This document shows, one piece after another, positions 39,561-48,271 of a stretch of DNA of 64,000 nt. A program made the translations under genes and the position numbers. The notes under the pieces are model-generated. The model was not told where the DNA came from, did no database searches, and worked only from the letters and a program-made list of their open reading frames with translations. The stretch's first letter is position 1; each line of letters starts with the position of its first letter. The stretch covers positions 682,001 to 746,000 of the forward strand of contig NZ_JPZL01000002.1 in the NCBI RefSeq assembly GCF_000759345.1. Direction: 5' to 3'. Origin of the DNA: Litchfieldella xinjiangensis. Its GTDB lineage: Bacteria > Pseudomonadota > Gammaproteobacteria > Pseudomonadales > Halomonadaceae.

Positions 39561-40463
39561 TCACGGGCAGCCCGTTGGGTTGCGCCCCGGGCGTAGCGGG
39601 GGCAGGCGCAGGATTCCGGTGGCGATCGCCGTGCCCAGCAGGGTGATCGCCATGCCGATCATCACCTGCAAACTCAAGACCTCGCCCAGCAGCAGGTAAC
39701 CCCACACCAAGGCGCTGACCGGTACCAGAAATGTGACGGTCGACGTCGCCGTAGCGCCGGCGCTCGATATCAGCCCGAAGTAAAGCAGGAACGCCACCGT
39801 GGTGCTGAACACCGCCAACGCCAGACCGTTGGCCCAGGCCAGTCCGCTCACCGGTTCGCTAGGCCATAGCCATAGGCCGGGCACTAATAGGATCAGTGCC
39901 GACATGGCCGAGCTGCCTGCCGCCAATACCCGGATCGGCAAGTGGGCCAGGTGGGTCTTCGAGTAGTTGCTGGCGATGCCATAACAGAAGGTGGCGCCCA
40001 GTGCGGCCAGGATGAACCAGCCATCGCCCCCCAGGGCGAAATCAAGCCGATTGGCCGAGAGCACATACACGCCACAGAAGGCCAGAGCCAGCCCTACGTA
40101 TTGCCGGCCTTGTATCGGTGTGGCGAAGAACAGTGCGCCGAGCAAGGCGGTGAAGATCGGCGTGGTGGCGTTGATCAACGAGGTGAAGCCGGCTTCGAGC
40201 CGCGTGGTGGCGAGGGCGAGCAGGCAGAACGGCAACACGTGGTTGACCAGCCCCAGCAGGAACAGCTTGCCTTTATGCTCCCACACCAGACGCAGGTAAC
40301 GCAGGCTCAGCAGCAGCGGTACCAGCAGTAATGCGCCGACGCCCATGCGTACCAGCACCAGGGGGACAGGCCCGAACTCGGGCACCGCCACGCGCATGAA
40401 TATGAATGACATACCCCACAGGGTGGAGAGCAGAATCAGGCGTAGCGTATCGGCGGGGGTCAT
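39561..40463 (-). CDS. EamA/DMT-family exporter
   Basis: A 300-residue inner-membrane transporter with two EamA repeats and ten helices. LINATTPIFTALLGALFFATP and the second-half FLVPVSALVWGYLLLGE are the repeated signature loops of the RhaT/EamA group. The substrate is unknown. It converges on the hydratase gene with a 29-bp gap and is divergent from yjdM. Confidence 0.88.
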   Translation of the reverse strand: MTPADTLRLILLSTLWGMSFIFMRVAVPEFGPVPLVLVRMGVGALLLVPLLLSLRYLRLVWEHKGKLFLLGLVNHVLPFCLLALATTRLEAGFTSLINATTPIFTALLGALFFATPIQGRQYVGLALAFCGVYVLSANRLDFALGGDGWFILAALGATFCYGIASNYSKTHLAHLPIRVLAAGSSAMSALILLVPGLWLWPSEPVSGLAWANGLALAVFSTTVAFLLYFGLISSAGATATSTVTFLVPVSALVWGYLLLGEVLSLQVMIGMAITLLGTAIATGILRLPPLRPGRNPTGCP

Positions 40464-40630
40464 TCGAATTCCCTGTCGAATGGAGGGGGAGGCAAGCAGA
40501 TTACGTCGGGTGCCGTGTCTTGGGAAGCCGTCTCTGGGTAAGCAATGCAGGGCGCCCGCAGGTAGGCGAAATCGGCGAAGCCGTGTAGGCTTGCCCGCTT
40601 TCGTTTTCCTTCGCCGTAAAGGACCCGAGC

Positions 40631-40972
40631 ATGAGCGACCTTCCCCCTTGCCCGAACTGCAGTTCCCCTTATACCTATGAAGATGCTGCCATGTTCGTGT
40701 GCCCCGAGTGCGGCCATGAGTGGGCGGAGCAGGTGGCTGACGATACGGGAAGCGACGAAGGCGGCATCCGCGATGCCCATGGCACCGTACTGGCCGATGG
40801 CGACAGCGTTACCGTGATCAAGGACCTGAAGGTCAAGGGCTCGTCATTGGTGGTGAAAGTGGGTACCAAGGTCAAGAACATTCGCCTGGTCGGCGGCGAT
40901 CACGACATCGACTGCAAGATCGACGGTATCGGTGCCATGAAGCTCAAGTCCGAGTTCGTCAAGAAGGCCTAA
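40631..40972 (+). CDS. yjdM: YjdM (PhnA-like) zinc-ribbon protein
   Basis: A 113-residue protein (E. coli YjdM has 111). The N-terminal zinc ribbon has CPNC and CPEC pairs, and the C-terminal SH3-like barrel has [17 protein letters not shown] and [17 protein letters not shown]. Formerly called PhnA, it is not a phosphonoacetate hydrolase, and its cellular role is uncertain. It is a single gene with its own upstream space. Confidence 0.93.
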   Translation: MSDLPPCPNCSSPYTYEDAAMFVCPECGHEWAEQVADDTGSDEGGIRDAHGTVLADGDSVTVIKDLKVKGSSLVVKVGTKVKNIRLVGGDHDIDCKIDGIGAMKLKSEFVKKA

Positions 40973-41030
40973 GCGCCTGGCTCTGTGACTTCAGGCCGGC
41001 TGTTAGTGCCGGCACGCCGAGGATCGGCGA

Positions 41031-42353
41031 TTATCCCGCAACGGGTGCCTGCAGCGTTTGGGGGAGGGATAACCTGTGCACACCCTCGCTCAAGCGCGCT
41101 TCAACGAAGTCGACCTCCAGGGGATCGGTATAATCCTGCGCCAATCGTTGGATAATGCGGTCAGCATGTCGTTGTATGGTCTCCAGTTCAGGTGGCTCTG
41201 CAAAATTCGATAGGGTCTTCAAGGCGCTGAGCAGCGATAGACATATGCTCAGGTCATCGCCGCCATAATGGAGGATAGGGTTGAAGACCCTGAACATTAA
41301 GCTCTCGAGCGCTTCTTCGTGCCAGGACACAAGACACTTTCCGTCTGAATCGACGATCATGTTGCTGGGCGTCATCGTGAGTCGTTGAGAAAATAATTCG
41401 GTAATCTGGTGAACGCACAGCCGCGCTGTGCCTGGGTCGTTGATGCCCGGTGATAAGGCCTTGATGGCCACCTCCATCAACTGTGTCAGGCCGTTGACAT
41501 AATGATCCTCCGTTGATTCACCTTCCACATACTTTAGAGACGATTGGATCTCATCGAGGATCTCATTGCTGGGTGGCTCGCTAGATTCAATATGAATGAT
41601 GGGAAAGTGCTTTACTACGAACACCCCAAAACTGAAGTTGAAGTGAATCGCGATATTCTTCTTTTTAGCCAGTTTGGCCAGCTTCTTGAGTTCCGCGCTT
41701 TGGATGTAGCCGCTGTAGCGCGAGAACACGGGGTGGCAACGGTACGGGTCAATAGTCTGGTGACCACAAATATAGGCGCTGTCTTCTTGTCTCCTTTTCA
41801 GCTTTTTCAAGGCTTGTCGTGTCGATTCAAGAAGGTCTTGTGTTATGGCATTTATCTGAACCGACTGTGACGCGGAATGTATAAAGAAAACGAAGAGCCC
41901 TAAGCTGTTGATGACCATGGCAGCGCCCAGGTAAACGGCTAAAGAGCGCCAAGTGTCAGGGGTGTCGCTTGCCGCTGGTACAAGAAGAAGGATCAAGATA
42001 TACAAGATCGTGCCGAGGTAATGGCCCAGCACATGCTGATGCTTTTTCTCCGTCATCAGCCCGAACACGAGCTTGTTGGAGAAATTGCTTCCCGCTTGAG
42101 TCAGCACAGACATGACCATCGAGAAGCTGAATACGACCAGAGAGATCATTCCCGCGATAAGCGTCGACAATAAGGTCCGTGCCGTACCGGGTTGGTCAAA
42201 GCGTATGACGTTCAGTGCGTCTGGAAGCGAGGGAGGCTCGACCGAGACGGCGATCAAGCCCAGTATCACATAGGCCAGGATTATGATGCTGGTGAGATAA
42301 GCGATGCTGTTTCGAAAATTTATGATAAATCGAAGCGCCGAAGTCATGCTCAT
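41031..42353 (-). CDS. DUF2254 membrane protein, lower G+C than neighbours
   Basis: A 440-residue predicted inner-membrane protein of the DUF2254 family. Four helices in the first 165 residues include VVFSFSMVMSVLTQAGSNFSNKLVFGLM, the family hallmark. A cytoplasmic domain follows, with YIQSAELKKLAKLAKKK and the conserved ALSPGINDPGTA motif. Function unknown. The start is ATG 42353, eleven bases after GGGGAGG; GTG 42362 is too close. The gene is clearly A+T-richer (sample lines count 38 to 50 percent G+C) than the surroundings and uses AT-ending codons, which suggests acquisition. Confidence 0.85.
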   Translation of the reverse strand: MSMTSALRFIINFRNSIAYLTSIIILAYVILGLIAVSVEPPSLPDALNVIRFDQPGTARTLLSTLIAGMISLVVFSFSMVMSVLTQAGSNFSNKLVFGLMTEKKHQHVLGHYLGTILYILILLLVPAASDTPDTWRSLAVYLGAAMVINSLGLFVFFIHSASQSVQINAITQDLLESTRQALKKLKRRQEDSAYICGHQTIDPYRCHPVFSRYSGYIQSAELKKLAKLAKKKNIAIHFNFSFGVFVVKHFPIIHIESSEPPSNEILDEIQSSLKYVEGESTEDHYVNGLTQLMEVAIKALSPGINDPGTARLCVHQITELFSQRLTMTPSNMIVDSDGKCLVSWHEEALESLMFRVFNPILHYGGDDLSICLSLLSALKTLSNFAEPPELETIQRHADRIIQRLAQDYTDPLEVDFVEARLSEGVHRLSLPQTLQAPVAG

Positions 42354-42425
42354 GGTAGACACTGCCTCCCCGGGCCGTCCTTGCTTAAATCACTTTCATG
42401 GCGCACGACGATCCAACGAGGCGTC

Positions 42426-42533
42426 ATGAAGATCAGCTTCGAGACGTCTTTGGATGCGATTTACCTGGCGCTATCGGCATTGGCCCTCGCGGAGGCCATC
42501 TCTCTCATGGGCTATGGCCACCGCGAGGAGTGA
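42426..42533 (+). CDS. possible 35-residue small protein
   Basis: A short frame encodes a peptide with a charged N-terminus, one hydrophobic stretch (AIYLALSALALAEAISLMG) and a charged GHREE end, as in small single-pass membrane proteins. GAGG lies four bases before the ATG, which is close. It sits alone between the divergent DUF2254 gene and the end of the oxidoreductase gene. There is no homology evidence and it may be chance. Confidence 0.3.
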   Translation: MKISFETSLDAIYLALSALALAEAISLMGYGHREE

Positions 42534-42537
42534 GACC

Positions 42538-43536
42538 TTAAAGCTTCACGACCATCTTGCCGCGGTTAGCCCCTTCGAATAGCTGGAGGAACGCATCCGG
42601 CGTTTTCTCCAGGCCTTCGACGACGGTCTCTTCGTGCTCGATTTCGCCCTTGGCGACACGCGGACCGACCTCGTCGAGAAACTGCGCATAATGCTGCCAG
42701 TGATCGGCCACGATGAAGCCCTGCATGCGGGCTCGATGCATGATCAGCGCCGCCAGGTTGCTGGGCCCCGGGGCAGGCTGCGTCTCGTTGTAATGGGCGA
42801 TCATGCCGCAAACGGCGATACGTGCATCGCGGCGCAGGCAATTGAGCGCCGCTTCCAGGCAAACGCCCCCGACGTTCTCGTAGTAGACGTCAAATCCCTC
42901 GGGGCAGGCGTCCTTGAGGTCGGCCGTGAGCTGTTGGGCCTCCTTGTCGCGGTAACTGACCGCCTTGATACCCATGGATTCCAGCCATTCGAGCTTCTCC
43001 TTGGCGCCGGCGATACCTACCACGGTGCCGCCCTTGGCCTTGGCGAGTTGCACCGCCAGTGAGCCCACGGCGCCACTGGCGGCACTGACCAGGACGTTGT
43101 CACCCTGTTGGAGCTCGGCCACCCGGTTGAGCCCTGCCCAGGCGGTCATGCCCGGCATACCCAGTACACCCAGATAGGCCTGGTCCGGCAGGTCGAGATT
43201 CGGCAAGGGCTGCACGGCCTTGTCGGGCAATTGCGCGATGTCTCGCCAGCCCCCCATGTGGCTTACCTTGTCGCCTTCCTTGAGCCGTTCGCTGCGTGAC
43301 TCGATGACCTCGCCCACGGCGGCGCCTTCCATCGGCGCATTCAGCTCGAACGGATCGATATAGGTACGCTGGCCGCTCATCCGTCCGCGCATGTACGGAT
43401 CGACGGAAAGCCAGGTGTTGCGTACGCGGACCTCTCCTTCACCGAGATCGGGAAGATCCTGTTCCTGCAACTGGAAGATATCGCGGCTGGGTGTGCCTTT
43501 CGGGTATTCGCTTATCGATATGAAGCGTGACTGCAT
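42538..43536 (-). CDS. NADP-dependent oxidoreductase, CurA/leukotriene B4 dehydrogenase type
   Basis: A 332-residue zinc-independent MDR enzyme that reduces carbon-carbon double bonds of alpha,beta-unsaturated carbonyls in its family. The N-terminal half has SVDPYMRGRMS and GEVIESRSERLKEGD. The cofactor half has VLSAASGAVGSLAVQLAK-like LVSAASGAVGS and YYENVGG, as in CurA. AAAGGAG sits six bases before the ATG. It is a single gene between a possible small ORF and a divergent alcohol dehydrogenase. Confidence 0.92.
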   Translation of the reverse strand: MQSRFISISEYPKGTPSRDIFQLQEQDLPDLGEGEVRVRNTWLSVDPYMRGRMSGQRTYIDPFELNAPMEGAAVGEVIESRSERLKEGDKVSHMGGWRDIAQLPDKAVQPLPNLDLPDQAYLGVLGMPGMTAWAGLNRVAELQQGDNVLVSAASGAVGSLAVQLAKAKGGTVVGIAGAKEKLEWLESMGIKAVSYRDKEAQQLTADLKDACPEGFDVYYENVGGVCLEAALNCLRRDARIAVCGMIAHYNETQPAPGPSNLAALIMHRARMQGFIVADHWQHYAQFLDEVGPRVAKGEIEHEETVVEGLEKTPDAFLQLFEGANRGKMVVKL

Positions 43537-43712
43537 TCCCGTCTCCTTTCACCTAGGTTTAAAAGTGCCTCACACAACGTAGCCCATGTCTGCAGGTCAA
43601 GCTGAGCGCAGCTTGACCCAGCTCAAGTTGGTAGCCGCACGACTATGGCCCAATGATCTTGCCTACTGCACAAGACTCTGCCGAGAGGCCCTGACGCTAC
43701 GAGGAATCCGCC

Positions 43713-44792
43713 ATGCCTGAGATGATGAAAGCCGCTATCTTCGTCGAACCCGGCCGCATCGAGATCGACGACAAGCCGATCCCCGAGATCGGCCCCAACG
43801 ACACGCTGATTCGCATCACAACGACGACCATTTGCGGTACCGACGTTCACATTCTCAAGGGCGAGTACCCGGTCGAGAAGGGCTTGACCATCGGCCATGA
43901 GCCGGTCGGGATCATCGAGAAGCTGGGCGCCAATGTGCAGGGTTACCAGGAAGGCCAGCGGGTGATTGCCGGCGCGATCTGCCCGACCTTCACTTCGTAT
44001 GCCTGCCAGGATGGCTGCTGCGCCCAGGATGGCGGCCATCACGCCCACGGCTACAAGCCCATGGGCGGCTGGCGCTTCGGCAATACCATCGACGGCGCCC
44101 AAGCCGAATACCTGCGGGTGCCCGACGCCCAGGCCAACCTCGCGCCGGTGCCCGATGGCCTGACCGACGAACAGGTGCTCATGTGCCCCGACATCATGTC
44201 CACCGGCTTCGCCGGGGCCGAGGCCGGGGGCATCAAGATTGGCGACAGCGTGGCAATCTTCGCTCAGGGCCCCATCGGGCTTAGCGCTACGGCCGGTGCC
44301 CGCCTGCGCGGGGCAGGGCTGATCATTGCCGTGGACGGAGTCGATGAGCGTCTGGCCATGGCCAAGCGCATGGGCGCCGACATCACCCTCGACTTTCGCA
44401 AGGTCGACGTGGTCTCGGAAATCCTCAAGCTCACCGGCGGGCGCGGGGTGGATGTCTCCATCGAGGCGTTGGGCCTGCAAAGCACCTTCGAATCCGCCCT
44501 GCGTGTGATCAAGCCCGGCGGCACACTCTCAAGTCTAGGGGTGTACTCCGAGAACCTGACCATCCCGCTCGATGCCTTCAGTGCCGGTCTGGGCGATCAC
44601 CGTATTATCACGTCGCTATGCCCCGGCGGTAAGGAGCGCATGCGCCGCCTGATGCAGGTCATCGAAAGCGGTCGACTCGATCTTGGCCCGATGGTGACTC
44701 ATCGCTACAAGCTCGAGGACATCGTCGACGCCTACGATCTGTTCTCGCACCAGCGCGACGGGGTGCTCAAGGTCGCTATTCAAGCAGGCTGA
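43713..44792 (+). CDS. zinc-dependent alcohol dehydrogenase family protein
   Basis: A 359-residue MDR alcohol dehydrogenase. TICGTDVHILKG has the catalytic zinc Cys, IGHEPVGIIEKLG has the His-Glu pair, and a cysteine-rich CPTFTSYACQDGCC loop lies where the structural zinc site is found. The cofactor motif is IFAQGPIGLSATAGARL. It resembles secondary alcohol (isopropanol-type) dehydrogenases. The substrate is uncertain. It starts 176 bp from the divergent CurA-like gene. Confidence 0.9.
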   Translation: MPEMMKAAIFVEPGRIEIDDKPIPEIGPNDTLIRITTTTICGTDVHILKGEYPVEKGLTIGHEPVGIIEKLGANVQGYQEGQRVIAGAICPTFTSYACQDGCCAQDGGHHAHGYKPMGGWRFGNTIDGAQAEYLRVPDAQANLAPVPDGLTDEQVLMCPDIMSTGFAGAEAGGIKIGDSVAIFAQGPIGLSATAGARLRGAGLIIAVDGVDERLAMAKRMGADITLDFRKVDVVSEILKLTGGRGVDVSIEALGLQSTFESALRVIKPGGTLSSLGVYSENLTIPLDAFSAGLGDHRIITSLCPGGKERMRRLMQVIESGRLDLGPMVTHRYKLEDIVDAYDLFSHQRDGVLKVAIQAG

Positions 44793-45210
44793 ATGCGCGC
44801 TATGCACACGAGATAACAGGGGGCGCTGAAGGGCGCCCGCGTAGGAAAGGGTGATTGGGTCGATTGATTCGAGGGGTTATTAACTGGAAAAGAAGCCAAT
44901 CCGCAAGCGAGCTTGGCCTGCCGACGCAATGATAGGTAAGTGGAAACAGTCTGCACGCTTAAGTAGGCCGAGGCAGCCAGGGCGTCACCGCCTTCCTCCA
45001 CTATTACCGCCGCACTGGATGGTCAGGGCGTTGCGCTGATGAGCCAGCTATCGCCGCTGTGCGCGAATGGGTCATGGGGCTTCGCAGCGCATCTTCCCGA
45101 GAGAGTGCCTGTCGAAATCAATAGCTGGTACGCGTTGTTTCAGGCGTTGGCGGTTTTCGTCACTTATGGTTCATTCGCGCCATCACCGCTGCCGGTGAGA
45201 GGGGGTGGAT
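44793..45210. other. intergenic region without a convincing gene
   Basis: About 420 bp between the alcohol dehydrogenase and the convergent Crp/Fnr gene. Short frames here (for example 45039-45272) have no coding character. A 6-bp hairpin near 44819-44838 lacks a T tract. No RNA gene was recognised. Confidence 0.5.
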
Positions 45211-45954
45211 TCAGGCAGCGGGGTTCTTTTCAAGATGCAGATAAAGAGGGTCGAAGTCGCCTGCCTGCTTGAGCTTCTCCCAGTCCGGAACGGTGATCTG
45301 TGTTCTGTTTGACTGAATCAAGCCATCGGAGCGAAGCGCCTGGAGAACACGGTTCATGTGAACCAAGCTCATGCCGGTCGCATCTGCCAGCTCGGACTGG
45401 GTGACCGGCAGCTCGAATGTATCATTGTCCGCCAGTCCTACCGCGTTTAGCCGCATCCGAAACTCGCAGATTAAATGGGCTACGCGGGTGTAAGACTCGC
45501 GTTGACCGTTATTCAATAACCATTCCCTGAAGATCGACGCGTCAATCAGCGTCTCGCGCCAGAAGGCGGCGGTAAGGCGGGGATAGCGTTCGCATAGTTG
45601 GCGTAAATCGTCATGTTGGATAAACCCGACCATACAGGCACTGACCGGGGCAATACTGTGGTCAAGCACCTTGAGATGAAGACTCTGCAAATCCGGAATA
45701 TCGCCTGGAACGTGCAGGGCCATTATCTGGCGTTCGCCCTCGGAAGTTAACTTGTAGACGCAGGTGAAGCCTTCAAGGATCAAGCAGCAGTGGGCGGGAC
45801 GGTCGCCGATTCGCACGATGTCCTGGCCGGCCTTGAGGGCGACAACCTCGATTGGCAACCCGAGTAGTGCCTTTTGCTCCTCGTCGGTGAGGGAAAAAAT
45901 GCTGGCCAGCTTGCGAATCATCAAGGTGTGGGGTGGTAGAGAATCCGCGGTCAT
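45211..45954 (-). CDS. Crp/Fnr-family transcriptional regulator
   Basis: A 247-residue regulator with an N-terminal cyclic-nucleotide-binding-fold domain (VRIGDRPAHCCLILEGFTCVYK) and a C-terminal winged helix. ELPVTQSELADATGMSLVHMNRVLQALRSDG is the HTH, in which the recognition helix has SLVHMNRVL. The four cysteines of Fnr are absent, as are the cAMP contacts of Crp. It belongs to the large uncharacterised Crp/Fnr group common in Halomonas and rhizobia. ATG 45954 follows GGAG. A long palindrome lies about 100 bp upstream. Confidence 0.88.
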   Translation of the reverse strand: MTADSLPPHTLMIRKLASIFSLTDEEQKALLGLPIEVVALKAGQDIVRIGDRPAHCCLILEGFTCVYKLTSEGERQIMALHVPGDIPDLQSLHLKVLDHSIAPVSACMVGFIQHDDLRQLCERYPRLTAAFWRETLIDASIFREWLLNNGQRESYTRVAHLICEFRMRLNAVGLADNDTFELPVTQSELADATGMSLVHMNRVLQALRSDGLIQSNRTQITVPDWEKLKQAGDFDPLYLHLEKNPAA

Positions 45955-46054
45955 AGGAGGGCTCCAAGTTCGGTGGGGCAGGAATGAAGCCCATCGCCAC
46001 AGTGTCTCAGCACATCTGACCTGAACCATTTCCTTTATTGCGGCTAATTATGAT

Positions 46055-46088
46055 GCATCGCCTCATGTCTGGCCAGACGAGGTGATGC
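46055..46088. promoter_or_regulatory. long palindrome between the Crp/Fnr and racemase genes
   Basis: A 34-bp dyad: GCATCGCCTC pairs with GAGGTGATGC (one mismatch) around a central perfect 12-bp palindrome GTCTGGCCAGAC. It is about 100 bp upstream of the Crp/Fnr start and 190 bp upstream of the racemase. It could be an operator or a cruciform; it has no T tract. Confidence 0.5.
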
Positions 46089-46278
46089 GACACTATATAG
46101 CAAAGCTCCTTGTAAATTTAGTCATACTCAACCTCTTGCATAACGAGTCGGAGCGGTGATCCATTTGCTCTTACGCGTTCGCTAGTGGCGCATGCAGGGA
46201 TTCGCATAAGATAAAGAGCCTGGCTGACTTCGATCATGTAGCCTATATATTCACGTCGTGCTCACCAGGACGAACCTA

Positions 46279-47001
46279 ATGCATACCATTGGTCTTCTCG
46301 GCGGAATGAGTTGGGAGTCTACTCAAAGCTACTATCGCGCTCTCAATGAGGGCATCAAGGCGGCCTTGGGTGGGCTGCATTCGGCCAAGGTAGCCATGGT
46401 CAGTGTCGATTTCGCCGAGATCGAGACGCTGCAGCACCAGGGGCAGTGGGAGGAAACGGGGGAGTTGCTAGCCGCGGCAGCCGGCCAGGTGCAGGCGGCC
46501 GGTGCGGATTTCCTGCTGATCGCCACTAACACCATGCACAAGGTGGCGCCCCAGATCGAACGGGCCATCGATATCCCGCTTTTGCACATTGCCGATGCCA
46601 CTGCCGAGAAACTGGTAGCCGACAATATCACGCGGGTGGGTCTGCTGGGCACGCGTTTCACCATGGAGCAGGCCTTCTACAAGGACCGGTTGAGCGAGCG
46701 CTTCGGCATTGAGGTGGTGATTCCCGATGCAATGCAACGAGACACCGTGCATCGCGTCATCTATGAGGAACTTTGTCTGGGGCGGATCGAGTCTGCGTCA
46801 CGTGATGCCTATCTCGATATCATCGTGTCGCTGCGAGAGCAGGGTGCCCAGGCAGTCATCTTGGGTTGTACAGAGATCGCGTTGTTGGTGAGCCAGGCCG
46901 ATACCGACATGCCACTTTACGATACGGCGGCGATCCATGCCGCACGCGCCGTAGAATGGGCGCTGGCGGCGACTATTCCACCCGGCACGCATGGCAAGTA
47001 A
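46279..47001 (+). CDS. aspartate/glutamate racemase family protein (YgeA type)
   Basis: A 240-residue PLP-independent amino-acid racemase. HTIGLLGGMSWEST is the N-terminal motif. The first catalytic position reads IATNTMH, with Thr instead of Cys, and the second is ILGCTEIALL with Cys. This Thr/Cys pair matches what I recall for E. coli YgeA, a broad L/D-Asp/Glu racemase, so the enzyme should be active on the L-to-D direction mainly. AGGA precedes the ATG by eight bases. The longer start at 46258 has no ribosome-binding site. Confidence 0.88.
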   Translation: MHTIGLLGGMSWESTQSYYRALNEGIKAALGGLHSAKVAMVSVDFAEIETLQHQGQWEETGELLAAAAGQVQAAGADFLLIATNTMHKVAPQIERAIDIPLLHIADATAEKLVADNITRVGLLGTRFTMEQAFYKDRLSERFGIEVVIPDAMQRDTVHRVIYEELCLGRIESASRDAYLDIIVSLREQGAQAVILGCTEIALLVSQADTDMPLYDTAAIHAARAVEWALAATIPPGTHGK

Positions 47002-47165
47002 GCGACGGCATCGTTTCCTGGGTCACGCTAACGCTGCTCAATTGCTTGCCACAGTAAGCACGGTTATCCGTGCTGGAGCGGGGGGTTGACTGTTACATAA
47101 TTGTCAGGGCGAGCGCTTAGACTGGTGATACCATCGTCGTGTCCCGCCGTGACGAGAATACCGCT

Positions 47166-48212
47166 ATGCCCGCCCTCGACCTCCGCGTTTCACGCCGCCG
47201 CAATGCGTTGCTGGCGCTGCTTTGGGTTGCGCTTCCCGTCGCTATTCTATTTTTGGTTTTGAATATTTCGCTCAAGGCTCCCTGGCTCGCAGTGTTCAAT
47301 GGTCTGGCGCTGCTAGTGTCGTTGGGCCTTCTCGTGGCGTTGCGCCGCGGTGCACCGTTACACCTTGCTGCGGTGGGGTTCCTGATGGTGTTTTATCTCA
47401 ATATCGCCGCCACCATGGCGAGGCCGGATATACACCCGGGGGTGACTTCATGGCTTCCGGTGATACCGGTACTGGCGTACCTGTTGCTAGCGGTCCGTTG
47501 TGCGTTTCCCTTGGCATTGGGGGCCGTAACGGTCACGTTAATGGCTTATTTTGCCGGTTCTGAATTGGCTCCCTACCGCTGGAATCCGTTGCTGATCGTG
47601 CATGTGGTCACACCCATGTTGGGTGTCTTCATCGTCTGCCATTTCTATTCGCGCAGCCAGCATGCACTCACCATCACGCTGCTCGAACGCGCCCTGCGCG
47701 ATCCGCTGACGGGGCTGTGGAATCGCGCCAAGCTGGAACGCGAGTTCGATCGAGAGCAACGGCGTGCGACACGCAGTGGCAGGCCGCTGTCATTACTGCT
47801 GATCGATCTCGATCATTTCAAGCGGATCAATGACTGCTTCGGTCATGCTGCCGGCGATGCGGTATTGATGGCCTTCGCGAGGCTGCTTCGAGAGCGTACC
47901 CGTGAAACGGATCTGCATTGCCGGATAGGCGGTGAAGAGTTCGCTACCTTGTTGCCCGATACCGACGTGAAAGGTGCGGCTGTCATTGCCGAACACCTGC
48001 GTCAGGCCCTGGCGCTGGAGGGGGTTATCTACCAGGGGGAGCGAATCCATGTGACGTTGAGCGCGGGTGCCGTGGAGCTAGGCCGCGACGGCGATACGTG
48101 GTCGGCACTGTTTCGCACGGCAGACGCCAGGCTTTATGCCTGCAAGGAGCGCGGGCGCAACTGTGTTCTATGGGAGGAAACCATGGCCACTCCCTGGCCT
48201 GTCGCATCGTGA
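47166..48212 (+). CDS. membrane-bound diguanylate cyclase
   Basis: A 348-residue protein with about six N-terminal membrane helices forming an uncharacterised sensor, then a GGDEF domain that makes cyclic di-GMP from GTP. LLIDLDHFKRIND, with the metal Asp, and the active-site RIGGEEF are intact. An RxxD inhibitory I-site (RETD) lies five residues before GGEEF, so product inhibition is expected. No EAL domain. The start at 47166 is chosen; GTG at 47139 is possible, and neither has a strong ribosome-binding site. Confidence 0.9.
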   Translation: MPALDLRVSRRRNALLALLWVALPVAILFLVLNISLKAPWLAVFNGLALLVSLGLLVALRRGAPLHLAAVGFLMVFYLNIAATMARPDIHPGVTSWLPVIPVLAYLLLAVRCAFPLALGAVTVTLMAYFAGSELAPYRWNPLLIVHVVTPMLGVFIVCHFYSRSQHALTITLLERALRDPLTGLWNRAKLEREFDREQRRATRSGRPLSLLLIDLDHFKRINDCFGHAAGDAVLMAFARLLRERTRETDLHCRIGGEEFATLLPDTDVKGAAVIAEHLRQALALEGVIYQGERIHVTLSAGAVELGRDGDTWSALFRTADARLYACKERGRNCVLWEETMATPWPVAS

Positions 48213-48271
48213 TTTCATGATGCAGCCCCTTCTGTAGCCACTATGCTATTGGCATCGACACAGGAGGTATC

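Noticed and set aside
44819-44838. A GGGCGC/GCGCCC hairpin after the alcohol dehydrogenase
   Set aside because: Only six base pairs and no T tract, too weak to call a terminator.
45039-45272. A 77-codon frame in the gap before the Crp/Fnr gene
   Set aside because: No ribosome-binding site, overlaps the regulator's 3' end and has no coding-like composition.
47057-47074. A 7-bp hairpin AGCACGG-TTAT-CCGTGCT after the racemase gene
   Set aside because: No T tract follows; it could be an attenuated terminator but support is thin.
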